Origin: Ehretia macrophylla
Taxonomy: Eukaryota; Streptophyta; Magnoliopsida; Boraginales; Ehretiaceae
Length of the DNA: 64,000 nucleotides
Assembly: GCA_037974665.1 (NCBI GenBank)
Contig: CM075764.1
Coordinates: 85,988,825-86,052,824 of the forward strand
Direction: 5' to 3'
Made by a program: the position numbers and the translations under genes. Below the pieces are notes generated by a model. That model was not told the DNA's origin. It ran no database searches and saw only the letters and a list, made by a program, of their open reading frames with translations. Shown here in pieces: positions 24,754-36,400 of the stretch; the first letter of the stretch is position 1, and the number at the start of each line of letters is the position of its first letter.

Positions 24754-26016
24754 TTAAAATTCATCATTTTCTTTTTGAAAATTCTTTACTTTTGAATGTG
24801 CAAGGAGAAAACTATCATGTAGTTTTGAAAATTCATTTGTTAGTTCCTCAAAAGTGCATTCATCATCATTAGAAGAATAAGATTCATCATAAGACGAAGA
24901 AGTTACCTCATCATCTTTAGCCATAAAGCACACAAATTCGGCCACTTCAGTTTTACTTCCACTTTCACCATCAGTTGATACATAATTTTCAACACAAGCC
25001 TTCATTGCCTTTTGCTTTCCTTTGATCAATTTTGGACACTTTGCTTTGATGTGCTCCGGCTTGTCAAAATTGAAGCACTTAATCTCCTCTTTGGTCTTCT
25101 CCATCTTCTCTTTGAATCTCCTCTTGACTTTCTTATTAATGGGCTCTCATTTCTTCATCTTTTTGTATTTCAAGAACTTCTAAAAATTCTTTGCAAGGAG
25201 TACAAGCTCATCAAGATCACTATCATCTTTGTCTTTATCACTCGATTAAGATTGAGCAATGAGAGCAAGTAATTTTCTTGTTTTTTTTTCTTCTTCATTT
25301 CGTACCTTCTCTTGATTCAATACAAGTTCCTCTGTCTCAAGGTTGTAAATGAGCTCATACACCTTTAACTTGGAGAGATCAGTTGATTCTCTAATTGATG
25401 TCACCTTTGATTTGTATTCTTTTGGAAGGGCCATGAGAATCTTCCGGTTTAGTTCTTCATTTGGATACTTCTTTCTGAGAGCACTCAAGTTGTTTACGAT
25501 TTTGGAGAATCTTTGATGCATTTTATTTAGTGATTCTCCAGCCTTTATACGAAAAAATTCATACTCATGGACATGAAGATCAATTTTGGTATTCTTCACT
25601 TGAGATGTCCTTTGATAAGACATGTGTAACATCTCCCAAGTCTCGTGAGCGGTTTCACATTGACTCACACGACTATACTCAGTTTCGTTTAGGGCACAAT
25701 AGAGGATGTTATTGGCTCTTGAGTTCTTGGTCATCATGATAACATCTTGATCATTGAACTCACTTATTTCCTTAGGTACTTTGATGGCTTTGACTTTATC
25801 ACCTTCACTTGAACTTGAAACATCATCATCTTTGGCCATCACCTCTTTCATTGGAACATAAGGGCTATCTTCTACCAATGACCATAGAGCATAGTCAATG
25901 GCTTGTATGTATGTCTCCATCTCGTTCTTCCAATAATTAAAATTGGTATCTACAAACAATGGATGCCTATTAGTGGAGTAACCTTCAAAGAAATGAGAAG
26001 TAGTATTATTTGCCAT
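24754..26016 (-). pseudogene. copia gag remnant (UBN2-type) with altered zinc knuckle
   Basis: The frame starts MANNTTSHFFEGYSTNRHPL and runs with the typical copia gag pattern (YWKNEMETYIQAIDYALW; ETAHETWEMLHMSYQ) to a TAA at 25246-25248. The same frame resumes after more stops with the zinc knuckle CFNFDKPEHIKAKC (25104-24754). A working knuckle is CX2CX4HX4C with KPGH; here the second Cys is Phe and the Gly is Glu. Gag would form the virus-like particle and bind RNA. This copy is broken. Confidence 0.85.
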
Positions 26017-26053
26017 TTATCTTTTCTTTGCTAGATGTTAAGCTATATGCAAA

Positions 26054-26071
26054 GTCCTAGCTCTGTTACCA
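26054..26071 (-). promoter_or_regulatory. Primer-binding site, initiator Met tRNA type
   Basis: On the minus strand the bases just inside the 5' LTR read tggtaacagagctaggac. This is close to TGGTATCAGAGC, the complement of the plant initiator methionine tRNA 3' end used by copia elements. Confidence 0.85.
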
Positions 26072-26073
26072 TT

Positions 26074-27294
26074 TGTTGTCCCTTGATTAAACCTAAGAGG
26101 GGGGGGGGGGGTGAATTAGGTTATATAGGCAATACTACTACTTTTTCGACAAGACAATATACTAGTAATGATTAATCACAAACTATCTTAAATAAATATG
26201 CACTCTAGCAATATAAAATGTGAGTGAGGTAAATTATCAAACACTTAGTGTGTAGAAATTAATGCTAAAAGAGAATTGAGAGAAAGAGATTGCAAATCGC
26301 GATTTAACGTGGTTCGGCCCCTCCTAAGTCCACGACCTAAGCTCCCCGCTTAGGATTTCAACAATCTTCACTATTGTGACTCTTCAAATGTTGGTGAGTC
26401 CAAAAACCAACTACAACCGTAGTTCAAGCTTTTACAATATAAAATTTCTTCTCAATACAAAGCTTAAAACTCCAAACACCTTTGACAAGGATGTCTTTCA
26501 TTTCAAAGTGTTTAACTCTCTCTTTTGATAAGTGTTTGAGAAAACAATAAAAGCCCTCTTTTAGGGTAGATGAATACAATGAATGTTTCTCTCAATATTG
26601 CTCGCAAATTCTTGCTCTAGTATAGCACAATGATGATTCAAAGATAAAATTGGTGTTAGAAATCAAGAATAATTGCTTTGAATCAATACTTTGAAAGATA
26701 GCAGCTGAGAGAGCTTAATATAGGCTGAGAGATTTACATTAAATGCATTTGCAACGTTCACAAACGGCTCTATTTTTAAAATAGCATTTTGGCCCGACTG
26801 GACGACCCCTGCTCGACCGGTCGATCGGAAGAGGAGACCTCATCTGGTGGAGAGGCCTCGAGCGAAAGACCCCCTTTGGAACTGGTCGACCGGTTCTCCG
26901 GGGGTCGTCCGATTTGCCCAAAAGTTGTAAGGACTTGGGTTTTTTGATGTTTCTTTTAAAGAGTCTTTTGTAAAATCTTTTCCAAATATAGATGAATATT
27001 TCAAAAATACTTTTAGGAATCATCATTTGAGCATATACTATTTGCAAGACCCAAACCCCAATCAAGTCCTAGCGGTACCCCTTATGACTTCCATCTCCAT
27101 CCTTACAGTTCCATCTTCATTCTTCGAATTTTTATCTTTCTTTGAAGGATGAACTTCTTTCTTCTTTTGCTTGATGAACTTGGATTCGGATTCAATCTAG
27201 ATTCATCTCACTTATGCACACTTAAACAAACTCATTAAATATAACCATGGTTTGTTATCATCAAAACCAAGATTAGAAGCCCTTTAGGCTAACA
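26074..27294 (-). repeat. copia LTR (5' LTR in element sense)
   Basis: A 1221-base LTR matching 17689-18901. Its copy of the palindrome (26879-26896) has one mismatch. Because the element is on the minus strand, this is the transcription-initiating LTR. The promoter itself was not resolved. Confidence 0.9.
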
Positions 27295-27318
27295 CTAATC
27301 CATGAACGAAACGCCCCA
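27295..27318. mobile_element. Right end of the TIR element split by copia
   Basis: Read on the minus strand this is the counterpart of the left end at 16594 (TGGGGCGTTTCGTTCATGGA against TGTTTGGTTCGTGGATTA). The copia element therefore landed about 24 bases from the right terminus. Confidence 0.55.
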
Positions 27319-27469
27319 TAAGGGAATTATGCTAAATTTATTTTGGATGTACAAGAAAGAAATTTCTTTGTATATATGCAGCCAAAGAAAATCTCTAAAT
27401 ACTCTATTCTATTATGAGATGTCAAGTCCAACTCATTTTTGCTTTTCCTTTGAAAAACAAGTGAGGATA
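27319..27469. other. Short spacer, no gene recognised
   Basis: Sequence between the right end of the split TIR element and the first copy of the tandem duplication. A short frame starting at 27302 has no recognisable similarity. Confidence 0.35.
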
Positions 27470-29455
27470 TTTTCATTAGTAAGAAATAGAATTTGAGCGT
27501 AAAAACTCTATGTTAAGGCAAATATACTTAAGAGGGGGTGAATTAAGTATTTGGCCAATTATTAACAATTAACATTTCAATATAAACAATCGCAATTAAG
27601 CAAGCAATATATCAAACACGTAAAAGGCACAAGTAATGAATGCAAGAAGGGTAAAAAGAATAGAGAACGAACACAATGATTTATGGTGGTTTGCTAATCT
27701 ATATCCACCACCTAAGGTCTCCTCCCCTTAGGATTCCTACTAGCTCCACTAGAGTTGCTTCTTCAAAAGTTGATGGAGCACAAACCAACAATACAAGTTC
27801 TCGTGAATCCACAAGAGTTGTATGAACTTCTTCCCTTCTTTGAATCCACAAAGAAGATATGAACACTCTTTATACAATGAATCTCTCAAGGCTATAGATC
27901 TGGAGTGTATACAAGTTTTGAAGGATGTAAAAAATGAGTACAAAGTTTAACTCCTCAAGAGTTGGATAATACAAGTAAAGTTCTTTGATTGCTCAATGAT
28001 TTGCAAGTGTTAGCTCAAGATTTGTAGCAATAAATGTATAATAAAGCCTTTTGATAGCTTAGTATTAAATGCTTGAAATTGTAAGAGTTGTTTTAAGAAG
28101 TGGTTAAAAAAAAAACCCGACGGATTTAAAATGGCTACTTTTTCAAAAATTCGGTCGAACAGATCTGGAAGCATGGCTCGTGCAGATAAATTTGAAAAAC
28201 ATTGGATGCGATCCGAAAGAGTAAATCCGGTTGAGTTACTCGACTGGATGGTCACTGCATATGATCCAAAAGAGTGGATCCGGTCGAGGGTCACTCGACC
28301 AAATCAACAATTTACATTTAAAAACATGCAGAAACTAACTCGACCGAGTCGCTCAACCGAATCAGCATTTTACATTTAAAAACATGCAGAAACTGATTCA
28401 AGTAGATTTTCCTGAAAACACTTTCAAACATGTACGAAAACCTTTTCGTTTGGAAGATTTTTTCTGACCCACTTCAAGCATTTTCAAAGATGATAAGATA
28501 TTTTGAAAATCATGCCTTGAAAACATTAAAACATTTTAAAGACTTTAAGAGCTAACACAAGAAATACTTAGACAAACGATAGTTAAAGGCCGGTACCCCT
28601 TATGACGCCACTTTTCCATCCTTATGTCACCGCACCATCTTCAATGTCTTCAATGATGTCTTTCAATGGTAAGCTTCTTCTTCAACATATTTTAACGTGA
28701 TCTTCAAAGTTCTTCAACATCTTTCAACTTGATCTTTTATCTTCAAAGATCTTCTTCTCATACAATGGTCAAACCCTTCCATATACAATTCAACTCAAAA
28801 AGCATACTACGTATTAAGCACAAGTGTTGAATTATGAGACAAGACAAATTTAGATATTATCATCAAAATCCAAACTAGAATATTTACTAACACTCTCTAA
28901 TCCATCAAAGGAGCATAACTACAAGAGAATAAAATGTCACCTTATTACAAATTCCATGTACAAAATTGAAAACACAGTTATCAAACTTGACATTTACTCT
29001 TTAATGTAGAAACACCATTAAGGATTACTTTAAGTTGTAAACATAGAGCCATTAATTATTTGAAACAACTTCCTTGCATAAAATTCAAATATATATTTTT
29101 TTCATTCGCGATCTGTTGTGTTTTTCTCGGTGTTCACCTTTTTGCTCTGGTACTTTTGTTTTCATTAGTAAGAAACATAATTTGAGCGTAAAAACTCTCT
29201 AATCCACCAAAGGAGCATAACTATGAGAGAATAATATGCCACCTTATTACAAATTCCAGGTACAAAATCGAAAACACAGTTATCAAACTTGACATTTAGT
29301 CTTTAATGTAAAAATGCTATTAATGATGCCTTTAAGTTGTAATCATAGAGCCATTAATTATTTGAAACAACTTCCTTGCATAAAATTCAAATATTACTTT
29401 TTTCATTCGCGATCTGTTGTGTTTTTCTCGGTGTTTGCCCCTTTTGCTCTGGTGT
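27470..29455. repeat. Tandem duplication of a ~297-bp unit, copy 1 interrupted
   Basis: Copy 1 is 27470-27505 plus 28893-29153, and copy 2 is 29159-29455. Both begin ttttcattagtaagaaa and contain tttgagcgtaaaaactct, gagccattaattatttgaaa and attcgcgatctgttgtgttt. Copy 1 is interrupted by a solo LTR exactly where copy 2 reads aaaaactctctaatcc without a break. Copy 2 is thus a natural empty site. Confidence 0.85.
27511..28892. mobile_element. Solo LTR of a copia-type element
   Basis: It starts TGTTAAGGCAAATATACTTA and ends tatttactaaca, with flanks ctcta (27506-27510) and ctctc (28893-28897) as a near-perfect 5-bp duplication. The start (gagggggtgaattaagtat), a shared block around ggtaccccttatgac and CGGTCGA-type GC islands link it to the LTRs of the nearby 9.6-kb element. 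No internal domain follows, so recombination between two LTRs probably removed it. Confidence 0.75.
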
Positions 29456-29919
29456 TTTTGTATATTCTATATTATTCATGTTGCAAGTAGGTGGGAACAA
29501 GGTATTTTTCTTTAGATTCAAAGGAGAAAGCAAAGTGCCTTTTCAAAATTATACTCGAATTAATTTCTTTTTATGTTCATATCTTGATAAAAGTCAGACA
29601 TCATTAGAGAGTGCAAGAATGTGAAGGCTTAGTTTGATTTTGATGGTAACAAACAAGAAATCATTTTCACTTAGTCTTTATTTGTTTGCCGTAAAATATT
29701 TTTCTGAAAAATATTTTTCTAATTTTTCAAATACCAAAAAATTGGTAAATTGAAAAATATTTTCCGGTCAAAGAAAAATATTTAGTTAAAAATATTGAAA
29801 AATGTTTTAATCTCCTTTGGGAGAATAAAATATTTTCCATTCTCTCCACCCCTCTTCAACCACCCCAATGCCACCCGCTACCTCTTACCTCACCTGTCAC
29901 ATTTTCAGTTAATTATTAT

Positions 29920-30545
29920 TAATGAATTTAATAGTAACAAATTAATTAATTTTAATTTATTGAATAATTATCATTTAAGTTAATAATAATAAAAAATAAA
30001 TAATTGATTAATAAACTAATTATAAAAAATAATTAACTAATAGCTAGTAATCTAATTAAATTTCATTTAAATTGACAATTTAATAAGTTAATATTAACTA
30101 ATAATTAATTAATTACTAGTAATTAATTAATTATTAATTTAATGTTTATTATTAATTAAAAATTAATTAATTATTCAACTAATTTAGTGTTAATTTAATA
30201 ATTTTAGTAAATTAATAATATTTAAATATTTAATAATTAATTTTTAATTAATTAATTTATATGTTATTTATTAATTAATTATTTAAAATACTTAACTAAT
30301 AATTCTATAATTTTAATAAATAATAATAATAATTAAATAATTTATTATTTATTATTTATTATTTATCAATTAAATTAATTAATTAATAATTTGGATAATA
30401 AATTATTAGTTAATAATTTTTAATTATATGTGTTTGATATTAAATTAATTAAAATAACAATTAATTAATTACTTATTTATTAATTAATTTTTTATCAATT
30501 AAATTAATTAATTAACAAGTTTAGATAGTTAATTATTAGTTAATC
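29920..30545. repeat. TTAATTAA-rich low-complexity tract
   Basis: Almost pure A and T, dominated by overlapping ttaattaa and aataatta motifs, with very few G or C. A similar tract lies at 32640-33040, also just inside an element end with the GTTTGCC..TAAAATA signature. Confidence 0.8.
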
Positions 30546-30660
30546 TTTTAATAATGTGTATGTGTATGTGTGTGTGTGTGTGCAATGGCGGAGCTACATG
30601 GAGGGGAGAGTAAGCATAGGCCTATACTGAATCGTTTATAATATTTATAGTCATACTCTA

Positions 30661-30770
30661 GGACTAAGAACCAATTTAGCTTAATTGGTTAGTCACTCGT
30701 TTGAGTCAATGGTCATCGCAGGTTCAAACCTTGGCAGCTGCACTTGTGGTTGCTTTTTTTTTTTTTTTTT
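30661..30770 (+). mobile_element. tRNA-derived SINE candidate
   Basis: An A-box-like sequence tagcttaattgg (30677-30688) and a B-box-like sequence ggttcaaacc (30721-30730) are spaced as in a tRNA gene promoter. A T-run at 30754-30770 follows. No cloverleaf with a proper acceptor stem could be formed, so this is a tRNA-like head rather than a tRNA. Confidence 0.4.
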
Positions 30771-30979
30771 CGTTTTCCTTTTCCTTTTCAACAGCTATTA
30801 TAATATTTTCTTTTCTTTTCCTTTTCAGCAGCTACTATAATAGGAAGGCCACATGTTATAAAGGGTATTTTCATAAATGTACATAAAAAATTTATACTTT
30901 TGAGTTTTTCTCCTTATAATTGTATTTTCTCTTTTTGACTAAAACAAAAAACAAAAGCGAGAGATTTGTGTTATGTATA

Positions 30980-31591
30980 CAGTAAAACCTCTTTAAATTA
31001 ATAGCATTGAGACCACCAAATTCTATTAGTTTAGCGAGATATTAATTTATTGATAAATTAATAACTATTAATTTAGTAAACATATTATGATTATGATGTT
31101 TTTTTTTGAAAAGTGACTTGTATTTTTTCGATCCAATTTGAAAAGATAAGTAATGAGAATAGAAAATAAAATTTAATTTAGTAGGATTAGAACAAAATTT
31201 CTCTAATTTCGTTTTCAAGTGCTTGTAGGATTAGAACGAGAACTAATTTATCAAATCTTGCATCCTAATCCTTGTAGGATTATCTCAATTTTTTCTCTTA
31301 AAATAATTAACTATGAGATTCAACTAGATTTAAAGTTCAATAATAGACAAACTACTCTTGATTCATATTTTAAGAAAACCTCATAGTCAATTTATTATGT
31401 ATTTTTAAGCTAATTATTAATTTATGAAATATTTGGGTCAATAAAATACAAAGAAATTTTTTAAAATGTATTATCTTATAATTTTATCGAATTTATTAAC
31501 TTTTTACACTGGTCCCAAGTAGGACCGGACATTTTTATTAATTAAAAGAGATTATTAATTTATCGAGTTTTAATTTAAAGAGATTCTACTG
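30980..31591. mobile_element. Emigrant-like (pogo/mariner) MITE
   Basis: The ends are cagtaaaacctctttaaatt and, on the other strand, cagtagaatctctttaaatt, flanked by TA on both sides (30978-30979 and 31592-31593). These match the Emigrant family (ends CAGTAAAACCTCTATAAATT, TA target). The 612-base interior has no transposase. Confidence 0.75.
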
Positions 31592-31670
31592 TAGATAGTA
31601 TTATGAACATGTAGTTACTAGCTAGGCACCGGGTACCTACACTGACCTCCAGTGCCTGGCTCCACCCCTC

Positions 31671-31708
<38 letters not shown>

Positions 31709-31742
31709 TGTGTGTGTATGTATACGTGTGTGTGTGTGTGTC
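31671..31742. repeat. Compound TG/TA microsatellite
   Basis: Runs of tg, ta and tg dinucleotides. This appears to be the right-hand remainder of the microsatellite into which the nested element inserted. Confidence 0.8.
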
Positions 31743-31923
31743 TTTGTTTTATAAAAATATCCCTCAAAAAATATTTTCTACTGTGACATCCAAACACCAG
31801 AAAATATTTGCGTGACAACTAAATATTAGAAAATATTTTTTTTTTGTAAAAAAAAATTTCTCTTGTAAATGTTTTCCATGGCAAGTTAAAGTTATTTTAC
31901 GGCAAATAAATGGAGCCTTAGTG

Positions 31924-33420
31924 AAATTTATACTTTGAAGGGCTATAGTCAAAGTGGAGTAGACTTCAAGCATAATAAGCTAATATCGTACCAAGAATTG
32001 TAATATGAAATATGAAGGTTGAAATGAATTATTTTTTAATGTGTGAAGTACAATAATGAATAAAGATTGGATCTTGAAAGAAGAAGTTGATTAATTGAGC
32101 TAAAGCATGACTCCTAACACATGAAGACCATGTAAAAGTTAATAAGAAAAAATTTCCCTCGCATGAAGCAAGCAGTCTTGGAAAAAGTTTTAGAACTATG
32201 AAATATGAAATGTTGACAAATTTCAAAAGCTCCATTGAAAATCCTCTTGGTTATGACCTTTCAACTTGTGAAAAATTTTCAACTCAAAGGCGATTGAAGG
32301 CCTCGAGATTAGATGCCAGTATATCAAATAGATCATTGTCAATTTAATATAATTGGAAGCAATTAATGGCCCTAAAATGTAATGCTGGTTGTTGGTTGTA
32401 TATAGCAACAATCGATGATAGCAAAAAGTAAAGATTAGAAGGACAAATGTTAATATTCAAGTGCTGATGAAATAATTAGGCTCCGTTTGTTTGCCATAAA
32501 ATAACTTGCTGTTGAAAAATATTTTTCTAAAAAATAGAATATTTTCTAGTGTTTGGTTGTCAAACTATAAAATATTTTATGATGTTTGCATGTAATAGTG
32601 AAAAATTGATTGAAACTATTAATTTATTATTATTTTAAAATATTATTAACTAATTAATTAATTAAAATTATTAATTTATTAATAAATTTTAAAATAATTA
32701 ATTAATAAAATTTTAATTAATAAATAATAAATTAATAAATATATAAAATATTAAATTAATTAATTAAATTAATTAATTATTATTAATTAATATTAAATAT
32801 AATTTTATTATTAATTTAATTAATTATTTGATTAATTTAAGATTTTATTTATTTAATAACTATTAATTAATTATTTATCTAATTATATAAAATAATAATA
32901 ATTTTTAATTTTAATTAATGATTAATAAATTAATTAATTAAATAAAAAATTTAAATTAATCAAATAATTAATTAAATTAATGTTAAATATAATTTTATTA
33001 ATAATTGATTTATTAGTTATTAAATTAAAATTAATTAATCGGAGTCTAAAAAATTTTACATTCATACAAGAAAAAGTAGTTAAAAAGGTGACGTCGTAAG
33101 AGTAACTTCCCGTAATCATTTTCCATACAAACTTTTGCCTAATATTGATAACTTAGGCTAAGGTTGATGTACAATTTTGAAACGACACGCCAAAGTAAGA
33201 GAATTTGTTTGTAGGATCAAAATGAGAATTCTTAACAGTTTTGTGGCTAAGTAGAATTCTTAAACATTATCAAAGCTCAAAATAAGAAAAATAAAAAAAT
33301 AAGGTGAAGCTGTACAATTAAAGAAAATTTAGAGGGGTGTTTTTTTGTAATTCACCCAAATATTGTTAAAACCAACCTCTCACCTCGATCCTCTCTTGTT
33401 TTTACACACACACACAGAGA
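31924..33420. other. Upstream region of the CRM gene, with a TIR-element end
   Basis: A left element end (aggctccgtttgtttgccat, from about 32477) is followed by a TTAATTAA-rich tract (32640-33040). This resembles the element at 29668, but no right end was found. No gene was recognised from 31924 to 32470. The promoter of the CRM gene should lie in the last few hundred bases; a clear TATA box was not placed. Confidence 0.4.
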
Positions 33421-33446
33421 CAGAAAAGGAACTATGCAATCCAAAC

Positions 33447-36400
33447 ATGGCCTCCCCTCTCCTTCGCAGACTCTCATTGCGTTCACTTCTCAAGCCTTCA
33501 CCTTGTCTTTCTCTCTCTTTCAGGTAAAATCTCTCTCTCTATGTATATATATGTATGTACATATATATGCATACATATATACTACACACACGTATATTTA
33601 TATATAAATCAGCATACTTAAATTTATAGCTTTTTGTGATCTTTTAGGCCGATTCTTCAAAACCCAGAAACCATTTTGGCTTTCTCAACGCATGTAGTGA
33701 TACAACGATTCGAGAGTCAAAGAAATGCTTTGTGGTATAATTTGGCATTGAATAATGTGAGAAGCTTCAGCAGCCATGGGTCAGTGAGGTTTGTGATATC
33801 AGAAGAGGGCAAACCGAAGTTCGAGACTCGCGAATTCGAGCCTCCAAAGAAGGAGAAATGGAAGACGAAGAAGAGGTTAAAGATGCAAAGGAAAAGAGAG
33901 AAGCAGAAGAGAAAAGCTGCCAATAAAAGAGACCCAAGAAGGCTTACTGTTAAAGGGAAAAAGAGGGAAAGGTTTGCTAATGCTGAGGAAAGAATCAAGG
34001 ACAAGCTTGAAAGAGTAAGCCCAAATCTTTTTTATTCCTTATTTTAAGATAATTATGTTTATTTTTGAGATATCGCTTATTTTTATATAGTTGACTCTAC
34101 CTAATGGGTTAAGATGTGGTTCGGTTTAGTTTAGTTTGGTTTATGAGATACTGCTTGTATGGTTTGGAACTACAGGAGGAAATGGCATTCAACAGAAATG
34201 AGTAGTGTTGTTAAATATATATGGATGGCTCCACCTTACTCCTTGTTTTGTTTGATTTGGTTTATGTATCTACTTAATTGGTTATAGAATGCATGGACTG
34301 TTTTATTTTGTTTTTGTTGTCGTTGTTTATTTCTTGTTTGGTTGAAATGACAAGGCTTCATTGTTAATAGCTTTATAATTAATCTTCTAGCTTTATCTTT
34401 ATTGATGTGTGTGTGTGGTTTTTTTGTTTGTTTTTTTTCTTCTTTTTCTGTTCTGTTGAGCTTTTTTGCTCTGGTTTGTTTATTGTTTTGTTTAATTGGG
34501 TAGGATTCATTTTTAATAGCTTTGTAGTGAACCTTGTAGCTTAGATGAGTGCTACTTAAAGATTACACCTTGTGGTACGCCTTGAGTATAAATTGAATTG
34601 TGTGTTTAATTGGTTTTTGTTGTTTTTCTCTTGTGTTTCATTACAGTGGGATTATTTTATGATGATTAATTGCAAAGAAAACAAATAGTTGAACTTTATT
34701 GTTTTCTATATGCCTTTTGTTTACCTCTAGTTCTTGAAGGTTTATCATTTGTTTCATTTCAGGCAAAAATTAAGGAAGCCTCACTAATGGAACGACTAAA
34801 ACGTTATGAAGTTCCAAAAGTCCAGGGCCCTATTGTTGAGCCACATCAACTGACTGGTGAGGAACGATTTTACATTAAGAAAATGGCTCAGAAGAAGTCC
34901 AATTATGTACCAGTTGGCAGACGAGGTATCTTTGGAGGTGTTATCCTTAATATGCATTTGCATTGGAAGAAACATGAGACTGTCAAGGTCATTTGCAAGC
35001 CTTGCAAACCTGGTCAAGTGCAGGAGTATGCAAATGAAATTGCCAGATTAAGTGGTGGGATTCCCATTCAGATAATTGGAGATGATACAGTTGTTTTCTA
35101 CCGTGGAAAAGATTATGTGCAACCAGAAGTAATGTCGCCTATTGATACGTTGTCCAAGAAAAGGGTGAGTGCTCTAAAATTTCTTCCAAGAAATGATTGT
35201 TTTGTTTCAGTTGCGCCAACGAATATGTGCTTACCTTAAAATGGGTTTCCTTATTTCTTTAAGAAAATATACCCTGTAACCCATTCAATCATTTGCATCA
35301 ATGTTAGTGCAGAAAGTAGTTACATGTTCTTTTTTTATTGCATTAACTGCTCCTTTTTTATCGACTGGTCCGTGTTGTATCATTTATGTCTCTCTTCATT
35401 CTACTTGAGGACACTTTCAGGCACCATAATATACTTCTTACATGTATTGAAGTGGTTCCTCTTGTATTGGCTGAACGTATTGGATATTTCAGTTCTACCT
35501 TGTTTTCAAGCCTATTACCCTTCCACGAGAAAAGAATAAATAAATCATTTAAAAAACGAATTTGGAGTGTAGTTGCAATGCTGAGCTATGGGAAATGTAA
35601 GTTCCATACACTTTGAGAGCTGCAACTACTAAGTTGCTCTTTCGAGTTGGACTTGCTCATTGCTCATTGATGTTTTTGCAGAAAGGGTAAAGCTCAAAGT
35701 GGCAAAAACAACTCTACTTTTATATTCTGTCAAAGAGTGAGTCAGGTAGGAATGCAAATTTCTTAAAAAAATTGAATAATTGCAGTAGCTAAGCGTAGTT
35801 GACTATCATACCATGTGAAAAGGTACATCAATGTAGAAAAACTGATCTTACTTTCAATGTGAAACTAACTGATGTCTGATCCTTTACTGCATGATTAAAC
35901 GTTCATGCTTCTCTATGCTTGTTGCTTCTCTCTCTTTGGGAAAATTCAAAAGCAAATTTGAAGTTGTCTTAGAACATTTACTCTGGGTTAGTCCCAATGT
36001 GGCTATTGTCAGGATTATTTATGAAGGGAGACATTGGGGATAGTGATGATTTTCATTTGTAAGAGTAGATCTGTCCTGTGATGTGGATTTCTAGGCATAT
36101 GATGCAAATCATGATGACAAAAACTGGGTGCATAAAGCCAAAGAAAGAAATGCTCAGGAATGCTTGTTGCTATGTGATTCATGACTCTGTGGGGTACATA
36201 TGTATTTAGTTTTCTTGGAAAGTGTGAGCTGTGAATGATACCATTGTTTCTGTGAAATAATGTAAGATAATTCTGTATGCGATATCAGTGTTAGGCCATG
36301 ATTGGAGTTTACTTTTGAAATTTTGTCATGGCTACGATAGGTTGAAATTTGATGATTGTCCAATGCATCCTTAGAGTTTCTAATAGCACGCAATTATTTA

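Larger units (their letters stand above)
17689..27294 (-). mobile_element. Ty1/copia LTR retrotransposon, 9.6 kb, degenerate
   Basis: Two direct LTRs (17689-18901 and 26074-27294) begin TGTTGTCCC and end GGCTAACA. The flanks ccaat and ctaat are probably a 5-bp target duplication with one change. The coding order on the minus strand is gag, integrase, reverse transcriptase, RNase H, which is the copia order. A methionine-initiator tRNA primer site and a polypurine tract sit next to the proper LTRs. The gap of about 2 kb between RNase H and the 3' LTR contains an extra ORF, as in SIRE/Maximus-lineage elements. Every coding domain has stops or shifts, so the copy is not autonomous. In the first 170 bases of the LTRs I counted six substitutions, all transitions. 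Confidence 0.92.
30587..31666. mobile_element. Nested TIR element (GGCGGAGCTA ends)
   Basis: The left end is ggcggagctacatggagggg. The right end read on the minus strand is ggtggagccaggcactggag. The element sits inside a TG microsatellite: (tg)n precedes it near 30555-30582 and resumes at 31671. It contains a SINE-like unit and an Emigrant-like MITE. Confidence 0.5.
29668..31923. mobile_element. TIR element (GCCGTAAAATA ends), outer layer of a nest
   Basis: The left end has attt..gtttgccgtaaaata, and the right end read on the other strand has aaggctccatttatttgccg followed by taaaata. Internally a TTAATTAA-rich tract (about 29920-30545) is followed by a second inserted element. No transposase was seen. 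The target duplication is unresolved because the flanks are themselves complementary (ttttcac, gtgaaa). Confidence 0.55.

Noticed and set aside
30661-30770. tRNA gene
   Set aside because: A- and B-box-like motifs are present but no acceptor stem or anticodon arm can be formed; a SINE head is the better reading.
33434-33523. Upstream ATG as an alternative start of the CRM gene
   Set aside because: The ATG at 33434 is in a different frame from the one needed to join exon 2; the ATG at 33447 fits and gives a transit-peptide-like N-terminus.
33717-34004. 95-codon minus-strand frame
   Set aside because: It is the antisense shadow of CRM gene exon 2, whose Lys-rich coding reads as Phe/Leu on the other strand.
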